Translations under genes and position numbers: made by a program | Notes under the pieces: model-generated | Told to the model about the DNA's origin: nothing | Databases searched by the model: none | Seen by the model: the letters and a program-made list of their open reading frames with translations, nothing else | Shown: positions 13,267 to 22,197 of the stretch, piece after piece | Position numbering within the stretch: position 1 is the first letter of the stretch | How the letters are laid out: every line of letters starts with the position of its first letter | NCBI GenBank assembly: GCA_019843655.1 | Contig: JACDQD010000102.1 | Location: 8,565,501-8,629,500, forward strand | Direction: 5' to 3' | Source of the DNA: Lethocerus indicus | Taxonomy: Eukaryota; Arthropoda; Insecta; Hemiptera; Belostomatidae | Length of the DNA stretch: 64,000 bases

Positions 13267-13480
13267 TATGGTGTTGAAATTTCACTAGCCCATCGAGAAG
13301 AATTTTTAGACCGATATTTATAAGCGCTATTACGCTCCGAATTAATTTCCCATAAACATTCAAATTTGTAATTGACTTCAATTACCGGGAATCGAACCCG
13401 AGAGCTGCACCCGGTGGCAAAGCCTTCTGATGACGTCCGAGCGGATCTAATTACCACCGACGTTCCACTTTTCAATCAAT
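13247..13480 (-). mobile_element. Candidate tRNA-derived SINE
   Basis: On the minus strand a perfect Pol III B-box, GGTTCGATTCC (13388-13398 on the plus strand), sits in a T-arm-like CGGG/CCCG hairpin. Upstream (higher coordinates to about 13450) lies tRNA-like sequence with a weak A-box. Downstream an unrelated body of about 110 bp ends in an (ATT)n tail at 13247-13266. Head, body and short-repeat tail are the SINE layout. A full cloverleaf cannot be folded, so it is not an intact tRNA gene. The 5' limit is approximate and no target duplication was recognised. Confidence 0.42.
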
Positions 13481-15628
13481 TACTCCGTTATCCCGGAACT
13501 CATTATATCCGGCCATCCCGCCCACATCAAACCGGTAAGCGGCGGCTCCACATCCAGTCTTCCTTAGTAAATTGTTGAGTTGAGTGTTAATAATTAAACC
13601 GGGAGTGTTAATTGATTGTTGAAAACGTGATTTGATGGCCAGCGAAGGGCCTAATTACACCGGAACAGTCGGGAAAACTGTGACTGCGCTGACCATTCTT
13701 GTCCAACAATGAGACTTGTGCGTTTTTTAAATATAACAATCAAATGCGAGGTGTTATAGTTAGCGTTCGCATTCGCGCACAAATAAATTGTCTTATTTAA
13801 TATTCTATGAGGAATATTCGGCAAGCCCAATTGGTTATCGACCAACTGCGAAATAGTTGGATCCGTCGTTGAAGCTGTCTGATGCTTCATTAATTGTTAT
13901 ATAAATCTAAATGTATTGTCGTCTGTGAAATTCGACTGAAAAAATATCCTGAAATCCTTTACAAGTCTCACTTAACTCTTTGTACTAGCGGCTCTAATTC
14001 TCGTTTCCTAAGATAATACATACATACAAAGATAGAATAATGAAGAATGAGATATAGTAATGAAATTACGAAATTTTGGTGTTATATTTCTTATACGCGA
14101 TAGAATCTTATCGCAATGTTCACACTATAAAATTTATTTGCTGATATGTAGAAAAGTGGGAGGGGAATATTGCTTGTCCTCAGCCGGCGCTTGCTACACA
14201 CACAATTAGTATTAACAATAATCAAAATGTACAATTGAATCGCACAACTGTAGAGAGAAAGTGAAATTCGGAGCGAGTCAAAACTGACAAGTGGGGCTAA
14301 ACGTGTAAAAGGGACTGGGAGGGACCCGGGCCAGCGCAAAAGTCATTACGTATTCATCAGACTGCTTAGAACATTGTCCCCGCCAACACGTTTCATTCAC
14401 TTCCCCACAACCGCAAGTCCACATTCCTAATATAATTTTCAAACTCGAGGATATGTTTTTCCTATTCGTTAAAGCGTCAAAAAAGTCCACTCCGCACAAA
14501 ATGAAATTCGGGCCATGGAATCAAGTCTCTCGCCCAGTTTCCGGCTCAGTGATTTCTCCGCTATACCCAACAAAAATTACCAATTAACACGCGACCATTA
14601 CCAAAATACCGTATCCAATTTTTGCTGTGAAACAACAATAGCAATTGATGTTGCACTAGAATTTAGATTTGTGAAACATTCTAATTTACGCAGACGTTTC
14701 AGTTTAATCACTGCTTCAGAAATTTTAATTGTACATTCTAAATCATCTGACTGGACCAGTTTGTTGTCCTATTCCGACCGCCATTGAAATGACGGGCGTA
14801 TCGCCGCTACGACCGAGGTGCGATAACTTTCCTTCGAATAACCCTATCGGATGAATACAATAAAGGATTTACGAGGCAGTGCACGGGCTCGGTTCGTTTT
14901 AAAAACGGCAATAATTTTTTACTATGTAAGGCGGCGAACCCATATGGCGGGGGGGGGGCTACGCTGCCGCGACTTGTCAATAAACGTGGTCAAAATGGCC
15001 CACCAGAATTAGTCTCCTTTTTCCCAATTTTAACCCGATCATTTCCTTTATGCCGTTCCTTGGCCGTTACATAAAGTTCGGGTTTCCCGGTTGCTAAATC
15101 TCACGGTGGTTCGCTTGCTTCTTAGTGTGCTCATCTCTACAGCAGTAAGATGTTTAGCGTTAAAATCAAGCTTGATACTTTGCTATTATTTGATTCAGTA
15201 TAATCTCGTTGTCGTTGATGTATTGTTTATCATGGGCTTCCGCATTAGAGCCTCAGTAATGCAGCTTTCGCCTAGATTCTTTAGTATATAAACAACTAAT
15301 ATATTTGGCGTAAATTAGTTCTATACTCAACCCCACTCGCTGGGTTAACAGTATATCTTTGACTCTTCTTACAGGTCTAGGTTTATCATAATTTTAAAAT
15401 ATTTAAATTATTAAATTTACTTTTTACATCAAAACTATAGAAGTGATCTTAATTTATCAAAAATTCAGTAATTCGGTACAGAGCGAACGAAATGTTTAAT
15501 CGTTTCCTCTGCAAATTCCAAAATGGGCATTTGTCCGGACGAAGCCGGTCAAGTCCGGCCCAGACAACGGCCAGTCCATCAGCCGGCCGCCCTCGACAGT
15601 AACGAAAATTGATGGGTCTCAACCCACC

Positions 15629-15689
15629 CAATTAATTGATTGTTAATTGATTATAAATTAATTATTGATTAATATGGGTAATTAATTAG
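15629..15689. promoter_or_regulatory. Dense homeodomain-type motif cluster
   Basis: In about 60 bp there are several AATTAATT or TAATTA cores and repeated TTGATT/TGATTAAT motifs of the Pbx-Hox or Antp-class type. GC-rich sequence flanks the cluster on both sides. It is a candidate enhancer module. AT-rich DNA makes single TAATTA matches common; the density and the bipartite TGATTAAT form are what is notable. Confidence 0.35.
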
Positions 15690-16229
15690 CGCGAGTGTAA
15701 CGCGCCGCCTCGTCACGCGGGTCTATCTATCAAAATTGGCTACGCTCAAACATTTAGACGGATGAACGGTGACGACAGAAACAGGTACATTGTAACGTAG
15801 TTACAATCGCCAACTTTAGAATTCCCTCGAATAAACACTTGCGACGTTAAAATAATTTAATATATTCGTAATTAGATATAATAAGATTCATTCATATGGA
15901 AAAGGATAAAATACCAATTGTTCAGTGTAATTACTGAGCGACTATGTTCAAGATATAAAGGAGGAAAAGTGGATTTGAGTAAATATCCAGAATCGCGCCT
16001 TACACCGATGTTTCAGGAACCCTGGGATCAGTTGAGCAGCGCTAAAAAATGCAAATTAAATTTAGAATGCGCATTACAATTTGTCAAGAATCGGAAACCA
16101 GAGTCGGGAGAGTTCGCAAAGGGACATTTCGGTTAATTGGCGTCCATCGGTTAGGGCCCCACTAAAAGGGGACCAAGTTGAAACGCTTGAAGTAAACTGT
16201 AAGCAAACAGTCAAATGGCACCGAACCGT

Positions 16230-16278
16230 CCCTCTATCTCTCTCACTCTCTCTGTCGTCCCTCTCTTTCGCTCTCCCT
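16230..16278. repeat. CT-rich tract
   Basis: Low-complexity CTCTCT-type pyrimidine run with few interruptions. Confidence 0.85.
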
Positions 16279-17307
16279 TTAGACTTCACAAGTTGCCCAA
16301 TAATACTAATTAACAGTATACTGGAGTATATTCATTCCTCCGGTCATTTTCAACACGGGATGAAATAGTTCACTGGACGCGACCGATTGCTGCCCGGCCT
16401 GAAAATCGTTGCCACCGAAATTTTTCCCCCACACCGATTACATAATTATTAATTTATGGTTATAAGAAATAACGATTTCTTATTCTTCCGCCATTGAAGG
16501 TTGGACGTTCCACGCATAGTTCGGACGGTAAAATCGCCTCTACAGTTAGAGATTAGGTCGTTGGTTCGACTACCCCGATTCCAGTTCGCTTCTAGTCGGA
16601 AATAAATATTCTGCCTTCAGTATTTGTAACTAGTAAAAAAAGTCTTGTATAATTCAGATCTAAGGATAATTTTAAAAAAATTGTCTCCGCGTATATATTA
16701 ATAGGAGAGGATCTCCTGAACATATTTTAGGGCAGAAAAAATATTTTATAATTATTCCAAATGCGGATGAAAACGGGGAGGGGCCATTTTTATTATTTAC
16801 TTATTGGATCAATAGCTTTTTTGTCAGCACATCATCTCAGTTTGCCTGACAAAATACATTTGCATATCGAATCGGAAATTTGAGCGTTTTAAACGTTTTC
16901 AATAGTCTAAAAACCCCGGTTGGGATCCGGATTGGGGGTCCGGAAAAGAAAGTTCTGCACATTCCTGTCCGCTAATCCTCTGGTCCTTTTTCATCCCCTC
17001 ATTCCATTTCATCCTTTCTTCGTTGGAGAAACTAGAGTGCTCTGCGCCCATCAGCTTTACACTCGCTTCGGCCGTATCTTTAATAAAATTCTGTGGGGAG
17101 TGATGATGAGAAATGATTATCCCTAATTATTGCCCCGGGAAGATCAATTCCGGCTGACGGGCCCATCGATCAGACGATTCGCGCTTCTGAACCCCCGTCG
17201 GCCCGTGACCGTTCCCTAACAAATTACAGTGCTCGTGACAAAGTGTCAAAATCCAACTGTGTCGCGATCGGCGCAGGAGAAGAGTGGCGCAACAGCATTA
17301 AGACGCC

Positions 17308-17386
17308 GAAAGCGAGAGAAAGTCAGAGAGTTAAACAGGGCGCGAGGGAGATAAAGAGAGTGGGGGAGGTCTCAGAGAGAGGGAGT
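17308..17386. repeat. GA-rich tract upstream of the promoter
   Basis: A purine-rich GAGAG-type stretch about 1.1 kb before the proposed transcription start. A second GA tract lies immediately before the promoter. Confidence 0.75.
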
Positions 17387-17394
17387 GTTGTGGG

Positions 17395-17428
17395 TGACAG
17401 CCACGTGCCGCTTGACAGACAGACGTCA
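17395..17428. promoter_or_regulatory. Meis/E-box/CRE-like motif cluster
   Basis: TGACAG (17395-17400), CACGTG (17402-17407), a second TGACAG (17413-17418) and ACGTCA (17423-17428) lie within 34 bp, directly after a GA tract. These match Meis/TGIF-type, E-box and CRE-half-site motifs. It is a candidate promoter-proximal control element for the transcript starting near 18512. Motif matches are seen; binding is inferred. Confidence 0.35.
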
Positions 17429-18296
17429 TGAGACATCCCCCTTAACTCAACCTCATCAACTCACCCACCCCCCTCCACTACTATAATTTTCCCCCCAGGA
17501 TATATATATCAAAATCCCAGACTAACCAGAAATTTATACTAACGAATATTCCCGATTATTTATATCGAAACGTTCGATATAATTGTCCGACAATTATATA
17601 AAACGCATACTTGTATGATTGCTATTTAATATTTAAACCAGACAGAATGAAATGAATATTATAAATAATAAAGAGCGTCCTGTTATCCATGAAATGTAAA
17701 CCGTGAATTCTTCGTGTAAAGCGGTACATTCTAACTATACTATATTTAATCAAATCGTGTGTTTAGAAATATTCTCGTAAATTACGATTAAATATTATCG
17801 TAATACTTAAATATTACCCTCTCATTTAATATCTATCTAGGATATTTTACAACCTGTAAATTCTACGTAGAGCAATAGTTATTTGTTTATATCTCTGTAT
17901 TATTCCATATCTGAGCATTAATAATATTTTGTGCGTCTCCTGAATTAATTTAAAAAAATCAAAGATCATGAAATCAAGAATAATTTCCTATTAAGGCATC
18001 TGCATGAATAAAGTGTATAAGGAGTGGAAAAATTATCAACAAAAATATCGCCCGCAGCGAGTAGAAATATTGATTTGACAGTTAAATATCTATCGGTTGT
18101 AAATAATAATTAATTTAACCGGATCTTACAACCGAATAAACGCCTTTGTTTAATCGGATAAGCGAACTCGAATGTAATATTCGTATTTTAAATGTCAGTC
18201 ATGTCGTTCAATTTTACATATATAACTCTTGTCGACGCCGGTGTAAACATTCGGTGCAAACGGTCAAAAGTTCTAAACTGGAACTAGGATTTTCAG
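17429..18296. other. AT-rich non-coding stretch
   Basis: No gene or clear element was seen. A short C-rich patch near 17460-17505 is followed by strongly AT-rich sequence up to the promoter GA tract. Confidence 0.45.
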
Positions 18297-18420
18297 TAGG
18301 AGAGAAAGGAAGGTGGGAGGGAGAAAGAGTATAGGAGAGAGTGAGCCGATTTGAGTGGGAGGGAGAAGAATGAGAGTGAGAGGGGGTTTGGAAGTGGGAG
18401 GGAGTGAGGAGGGATGAATG
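18297..18420 (+). promoter_or_regulatory. Promoter-proximal GA tract
   Basis: About 120 bp of almost pure purine on the + strand with many GAGAG and GGGAG units, some 90-215 bp before the proposed start site. In flies, GAGA-factor sites in this position accompany paused, DPE-type developmental promoters. Whether this organism uses a GAGA factor is unknown. Confidence 0.5.
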
Positions 18421-18509
18421 GGTTCGGGTTCGGTCGTGGGGTTTCGGGCGGGGGCCGGAGTGGGGGGGCCGGCCAGCGCCAGCCCCGGCCCCCTCCACCG
18501 GCGGCCCGC

Positions 18510-18543
18510 TCAGTCCACTTCAACTAACCCGACGGTTCAGTTC
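18510..18543 (+). promoter_or_regulatory. TATA-less core promoter, Inr plus DPE
   Basis: TCAGTC at 18510-18515 matches the initiator consensus TCAKTY, with A at 18512 as +1. AGTTC at 18539-18543 matches the downstream promoter element RGWYV, and it begins at exactly +28, the spacing a functional DPE requires. No TATA box is seen 25-35 bp upstream, where the sequence is GC-rich. Inr+DPE promoters are known to be enriched in developmental regulators in flies. Motifs and spacing are seen; the start site itself needs 5'-end data. Confidence 0.5.
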
Positions 18544-18593
18544 GTGTCGCACTTCCGCCCGGCGAACACACACACAACACACACATTACAGTC

Positions 18594-18595
<2 letters not shown>

Positions 18596-18648
<53 letters not shown>
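18596..18648. repeat. (CA)26 microsatellite in the putative 5' UTR
   Basis: A 53-base pure CA run inside a longer CA-rich stretch (about 18566-18704). It creates spurious His-Thr repeat frames of about 168 codons, which are not genes. If transcribed, it puts a CA-repeat in the leader, a known binding sequence for hnRNP L-type proteins. Confidence 0.95.
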
Positions 18649-18649
<1 letters not shown>

Positions 18650-18901
18650 ACACACTCACCCACCCACACAGACACACACACGGACACAGACACGTACCCA
18701 CACACTCTCTCTCTCTATCTGTCTCTCATTCTCGCACGCACTCCCTCCGCAAGGTGCTCAAACCCCTTCTTCTCGAGTCTCAGATTTGCGGACCCGACCC
18801 CGGGGGGAGAGTCACCGTACACCGCGGCTATTCGGTCCGATCCCCCGGCATCCCTTCGATCGCGGTTTCTATTCGTCCGGAGGAAACAGAAGCCGTTTGT
18901 G

Positions 18902-18924
18902 ATGATCGTGTGATGCTCCAGTAA
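18902..18924 (+). promoter_or_regulatory. Two overlapping mini-uORFs
   Basis: ATG ATC GTG TGA (18902-18913) and ATG CTC CAG TAA (18913-18924) share one base, giving a TGATG stop-start overlap. They are the only ATGs in the proposed leader before the main start and lie about 120 nt upstream of it. Each encodes three residues. Such uORFs commonly lower translation or permit re-initiation at the main ATG. Confidence 0.5.
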
Positions 18925-19041
18925 AGGAAGAGAAGAAGAGAAAGGATACTTTTTTGTTGTAGTTTTTTTTTGAGTTTCCGAGTTTTTTTTTTACATTCGG
19001 GCGAGTAATATTTTCGCACAAACGGGGGTTGTCAAGTGATC

Positions 19042-19183
19042 ATGCTTACCATGTCGACCCTCATGATGCCCGCAGCGACAGTCACCACGATGACGAATCC
19101 AGCTCCTATCCCAGTTGCCCAACCGGTCAAAATCGAACCCAAGTTTGTACTCAACCACAACACTACAGTTATTAACAAAGCAG
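19042..19183 (+). CDS. First coding exon, unrecognised N-terminus (partial)
   Basis: This exon encodes 47 complete codons plus one base (phase 1), then the donor CAG|GTAAAC at 19184. An in-frame TAA at 19006-19008 shows that the frame starts here. ATG at 19042 opens it, and a second in-frame ATG at 19051 has a better context (ACC before it). The peptide is rich in Met, Thr, Pro and Val, has no signal peptide or membrane segment, and contains PVKIEP (residues 28-33), a match to the sumoylation motif PsiKxE that is frequent in transcription regulators. The following segment, KFVLNHNTTVINKA, ends the exon. Leader, Inr/DPE promoter and donor all fit a first coding exon. I do not recognise the family. 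The frame stays open past the donor for about 67 codons, but that part looks like intron. Confidence 0.6.
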
Positions 19184-19189
19184 GTAAAC
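19181..19189 (+). other. 5' splice site of the first coding exon
   Basis: CAG followed by GTAAAC. It matches the donor consensus at most positions but lacks G at +5. Joining this exon to the ratchet site at 53671 would rebuild CAG|GTGAGT, a stronger donor than the original. Confidence 0.55.
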
Positions 19190-22087
19190 CTTTTAAGATA
19201 TTATTCTCCCTATACTCGTCCCTTATAATCGCGTTCCTTCGGTACTGCGAAAGAATACCTTCTTTCTACCCCTATATAACTGGAAAATCTAAAATTCGTA
19301 GTCGAATCTATAGTTGGTTATTTCATAAAATTGCTGGAATGACGCTGAAAGCATTTCCTTCCATGACACGCGAGTCATTCCAATAATACATACTCAACAG
19401 CGTCTCTGATTTGACATCTTTTGGCCGTGTCCGTCATATTTTAGTCTGTCTTTCGTCCCTCCCGGAAACGAGTTGACCTGGAGATAAATTCTTCTTAATT
19501 GAATTTCGCAACGTGGAATTCCTCTGACCCCGTTCGGATGTAAAATCATTACCGAGTGGAACGACAGGCCCAGGAAGCGATTAGATTTGACCGTTTCTTC
19601 CGATGCGGTTGTACAGATATGAATCCCCGATTGAAATGGTAGTATTTTTTTGTGTCCATCAGTGACCTAGGGCATTGTGTCGAATTAAATGATAAAACGT
19701 GTACCAATCGAGAAAATCGCGTTGGGGATCCGCTGATGTATTGCTTATTTCAAGGCTATCTCCTGGTGGCGTCGCTTTACACCCTTCCTTATATCTGAAT
19801 GAGATGCTCACATCTATGCGTGTAACTAAGTTATGTACTATCTAATTCTCGGTGTCAATATTTAATTACAATTAATGCAAATTTGACAGTTTCCAGTTAC
19901 TTGAAACATAAAATTAAAATTGTGCTACGCGTAATCATTTAAGTATTTTATTATTGTTACCAGATTAGAAAAAAGAGGCAAAATAATTCCAAGAGAAAAT
20001 ATTGAGTCATCTTTTCGATTGAATAGTTTTAATATCTGTCTTTAGGGAATGTTTCTATTCTTCTCTGTTTTCGAAAGATATTCAAAAGTTTTTAACATGC
20101 GCTAATTACAAAACTGTCCATCGTGATTTCGGAGGAAAAAAGTTAAAGTAGAATGGATTAAAAAAAGAATTTAAGTCGCAATTCAGTGATCCATATATTT
20201 AACGTCTGTTTTGTGTCGTTCTTAACATTACTAAAATCGTTGCTGAATTTAATTCTCCCTCTAAAGCGTTGATTTCTTCAACCGTTATAATCCTGACATC
20301 GTGTCTATGTTCGTTCACCCCTTTCATTTTTGACAATTTTAAGTATTCTCGTCTTTTCCGTTTAAATACCAGTTTGGTCACTTTCGAAAATTCGACCAAA
20401 AAAAAAATGGAAAACAATTCAGAGAAACTCTTGGCGGAGAATTCCCGATAATTACAAACCAAAAGTATATGCTCTTATTTCGCAGTGAAATTACGACCCA
20501 TGAGTTGTACCCTGCGAAGTCCGTGACCTTAAAACTTTCCTGAGTAAAGTTTCTTAAATCCGACTTAACGAATGTAGCCTCTTTATTATCTCCCAAGTCC
20601 GAAGTTGGAAGTATTTTTGGCTTCCTTCCCTATTGTGAAGTAAGTAGAATATACTATTAAGCACTTTACCTATCCTGCGATAATTTTCTGAACAGAACTC
20701 ATTGTTGAGGTCCCGTGATAATCCGTTAGAATAAGAACGAGAGATGCATATTCAAGTGCTGTCATTAATTACGACGTTCTTAAAAATTACAATTATCAAT
20801 TTTTAATAATTGACACTTAGTATTCACTTTCTGTCAATAGTATTCACTGTCTCAATATAGTAATAAATATTATGAACATAAATTAAAATATAATTAATTC
20901 TCATTTTAATGTGTTACATTACTGTTTTTAGTTTAATATCCGAGGAGTGTTTGTGTCGATAATGAATTTTTCGTTAGTTAATAAACAAAGGATTTAATGA
21001 GTAAGATGCAGTCAGAAGAAATTTGCGGGAGAGACAGCGAATTTATCTCGGGTACCAGACGTCGTTCTTGCGTATCCCAATTTGAATACGTAAGTCTACC
21101 GGCTGCCGTTTCTCGTTCCTAAAGGCGGATAGGACGCCCTATTGCGTACGTCCCATAAAGAGCAAGCGTGAAATAAAACTTTCTCGGAAGAATTTTCATT
21201 CTTCCGGCTAGACGTGGCTGAATGGTGGTGTTGATGCAGAAGTGAAAAAGGCGTGTAGTAAGATGCTGGCTGGCGGTCGGGGGGCGGCGCTTAGTGGGTT
21301 ACTTACTCTCTGCGGAGCTTTCTTCGCTCTGTATTCCGTAGCCCCGACAATGCCACAAGTCAGACTCCACTCCCTTTGCAATCCATTTCCTCCCCCGCCT
21401 CTGATTTTGGCGTTGTCGGCGTCGTCGCCAGAATATAATTTGGATTTACGTTTGTTGTAATAAGTCGAACCGGCCAACCTGTAGTTGGGCCGTTCCAGGG
21501 AACTCAGGTGACCGAACTGTGTAAAAAATAGAATATTTTTTTTAATCTGTAACGCGGCGTTTCACAGGATAACGTTTCATAAATGAGCAGGAATCATGTG
21601 CCAGAGGCCCTGCAGGAAATAAGAAAACGGCCCGCGACCACTTGCCCCGGAGGAAGTCGGCTAAAGCAATGACTGAGCCTAAGGCTTGATTGCAAAGTCT
21701 GTATTTTCCATGTTGTACATTCGTATACATGTACATTATACGAGTTTTCCAATGGACTTGCTGAGAATGATCAATTGTATTTTAGTTAGCAAACATGCTT
21801 TATTTGTTTTCGATTAGTAAATCATGTAATTTGATTTAGTACAATGCAGACAGAATAATTTCAATTTCCATACGTACTGTATTATATCCCTTATTATGGC
21901 TTTATTGATAGGGCTTAATTTTAATCGACTATCAAATTTCTGAAATGGGTAATCGTAATTAGAACTAGGATTTTGTTTCAGTCGAATCCAATTAAACCTG
22001 GTTTATTAGTTCTAACAGATATTATTTGTACACATTATTTTGATATTGTATTCCTATTTGATCTACGTGAAAAGTCTTTCATCTGCT

Positions 22088-22091
<4 letters not shown>
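19190..22091. other. Non-coding stretch
   Basis: AT-rich with a GC-richer block near 21190-21480. Short open frames on both strands lack domains. Nothing else was recognised. Confidence 0.45.
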
Positions 22092-22151
<60 letters not shown>

Positions 22152-22197
22152 CATACATATATATATATATACATACATACATACATACATACATACA
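22092..22197. repeat. (TA)n / (CATA)n compound microsatellite
   Basis: Alternating TA from 22092 to 22147, then interspersed CATA and TA units to about 22197. It gives Tyr-Ile repeat frames that are not genes. Confidence 0.96.

Larger units (their letters stand above)
13481..17307. other. Non-coding stretch upstream of the promoter
   Basis: AT-rich DNA with GC-richer patches. A homeodomain-type motif cluster lies at 15629-15689 and a CT tract at 16230-16278. A 72-codon open frame at 15918-16136 has no recognisable domain and no splice support. The sequence around 16520-16580 is faintly tRNA-like but lacks a proper B-box. Confidence 0.45.
18512..19041 (+). other. 5' UTR of the first coding exon (putative)
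   Basis: This spans the proposed start site to the first main ATG and appears unspliced. It contains a CA-rich stretch with a pure (CA)26, a following CT run, a GC-rich section, two overlapping mini-uORFs at 18902-18924, and T-homopolymers before the ATG. No other ATG occurs between the start site and 18902. If the true 5' end is elsewhere or an upstream exon is spliced in, the limits shift. Confidence 0.45.

Noticed and set aside
15918..16136. 72-codon open frame with a fairly normal amino-acid mix
   Set aside because: No family match, no convincing splice sites at its edges, and the length is within chance for this window.
16520..16582. Second tRNA-like segment with GGTTCGAC
   Set aside because: The B-box consensus fails after the first eight bases and no A-box or T-stem can be folded, so it is not called as tRNA or SINE.
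18404..18924. Two overlapping open frames of about 168 codons with His-Thr repeats
   Set aside because: They are translations of the (CA)n microsatellite and GC-rich promoter sequence in two frames at once; no protein feature.
19184..19386. Continuation of the first coding exon to a stop at 19386
   Set aside because: The extra residues are hydrophobic and AT-driven, and follow a good CAG|GTAAAC donor, so they are probably intron read-through.
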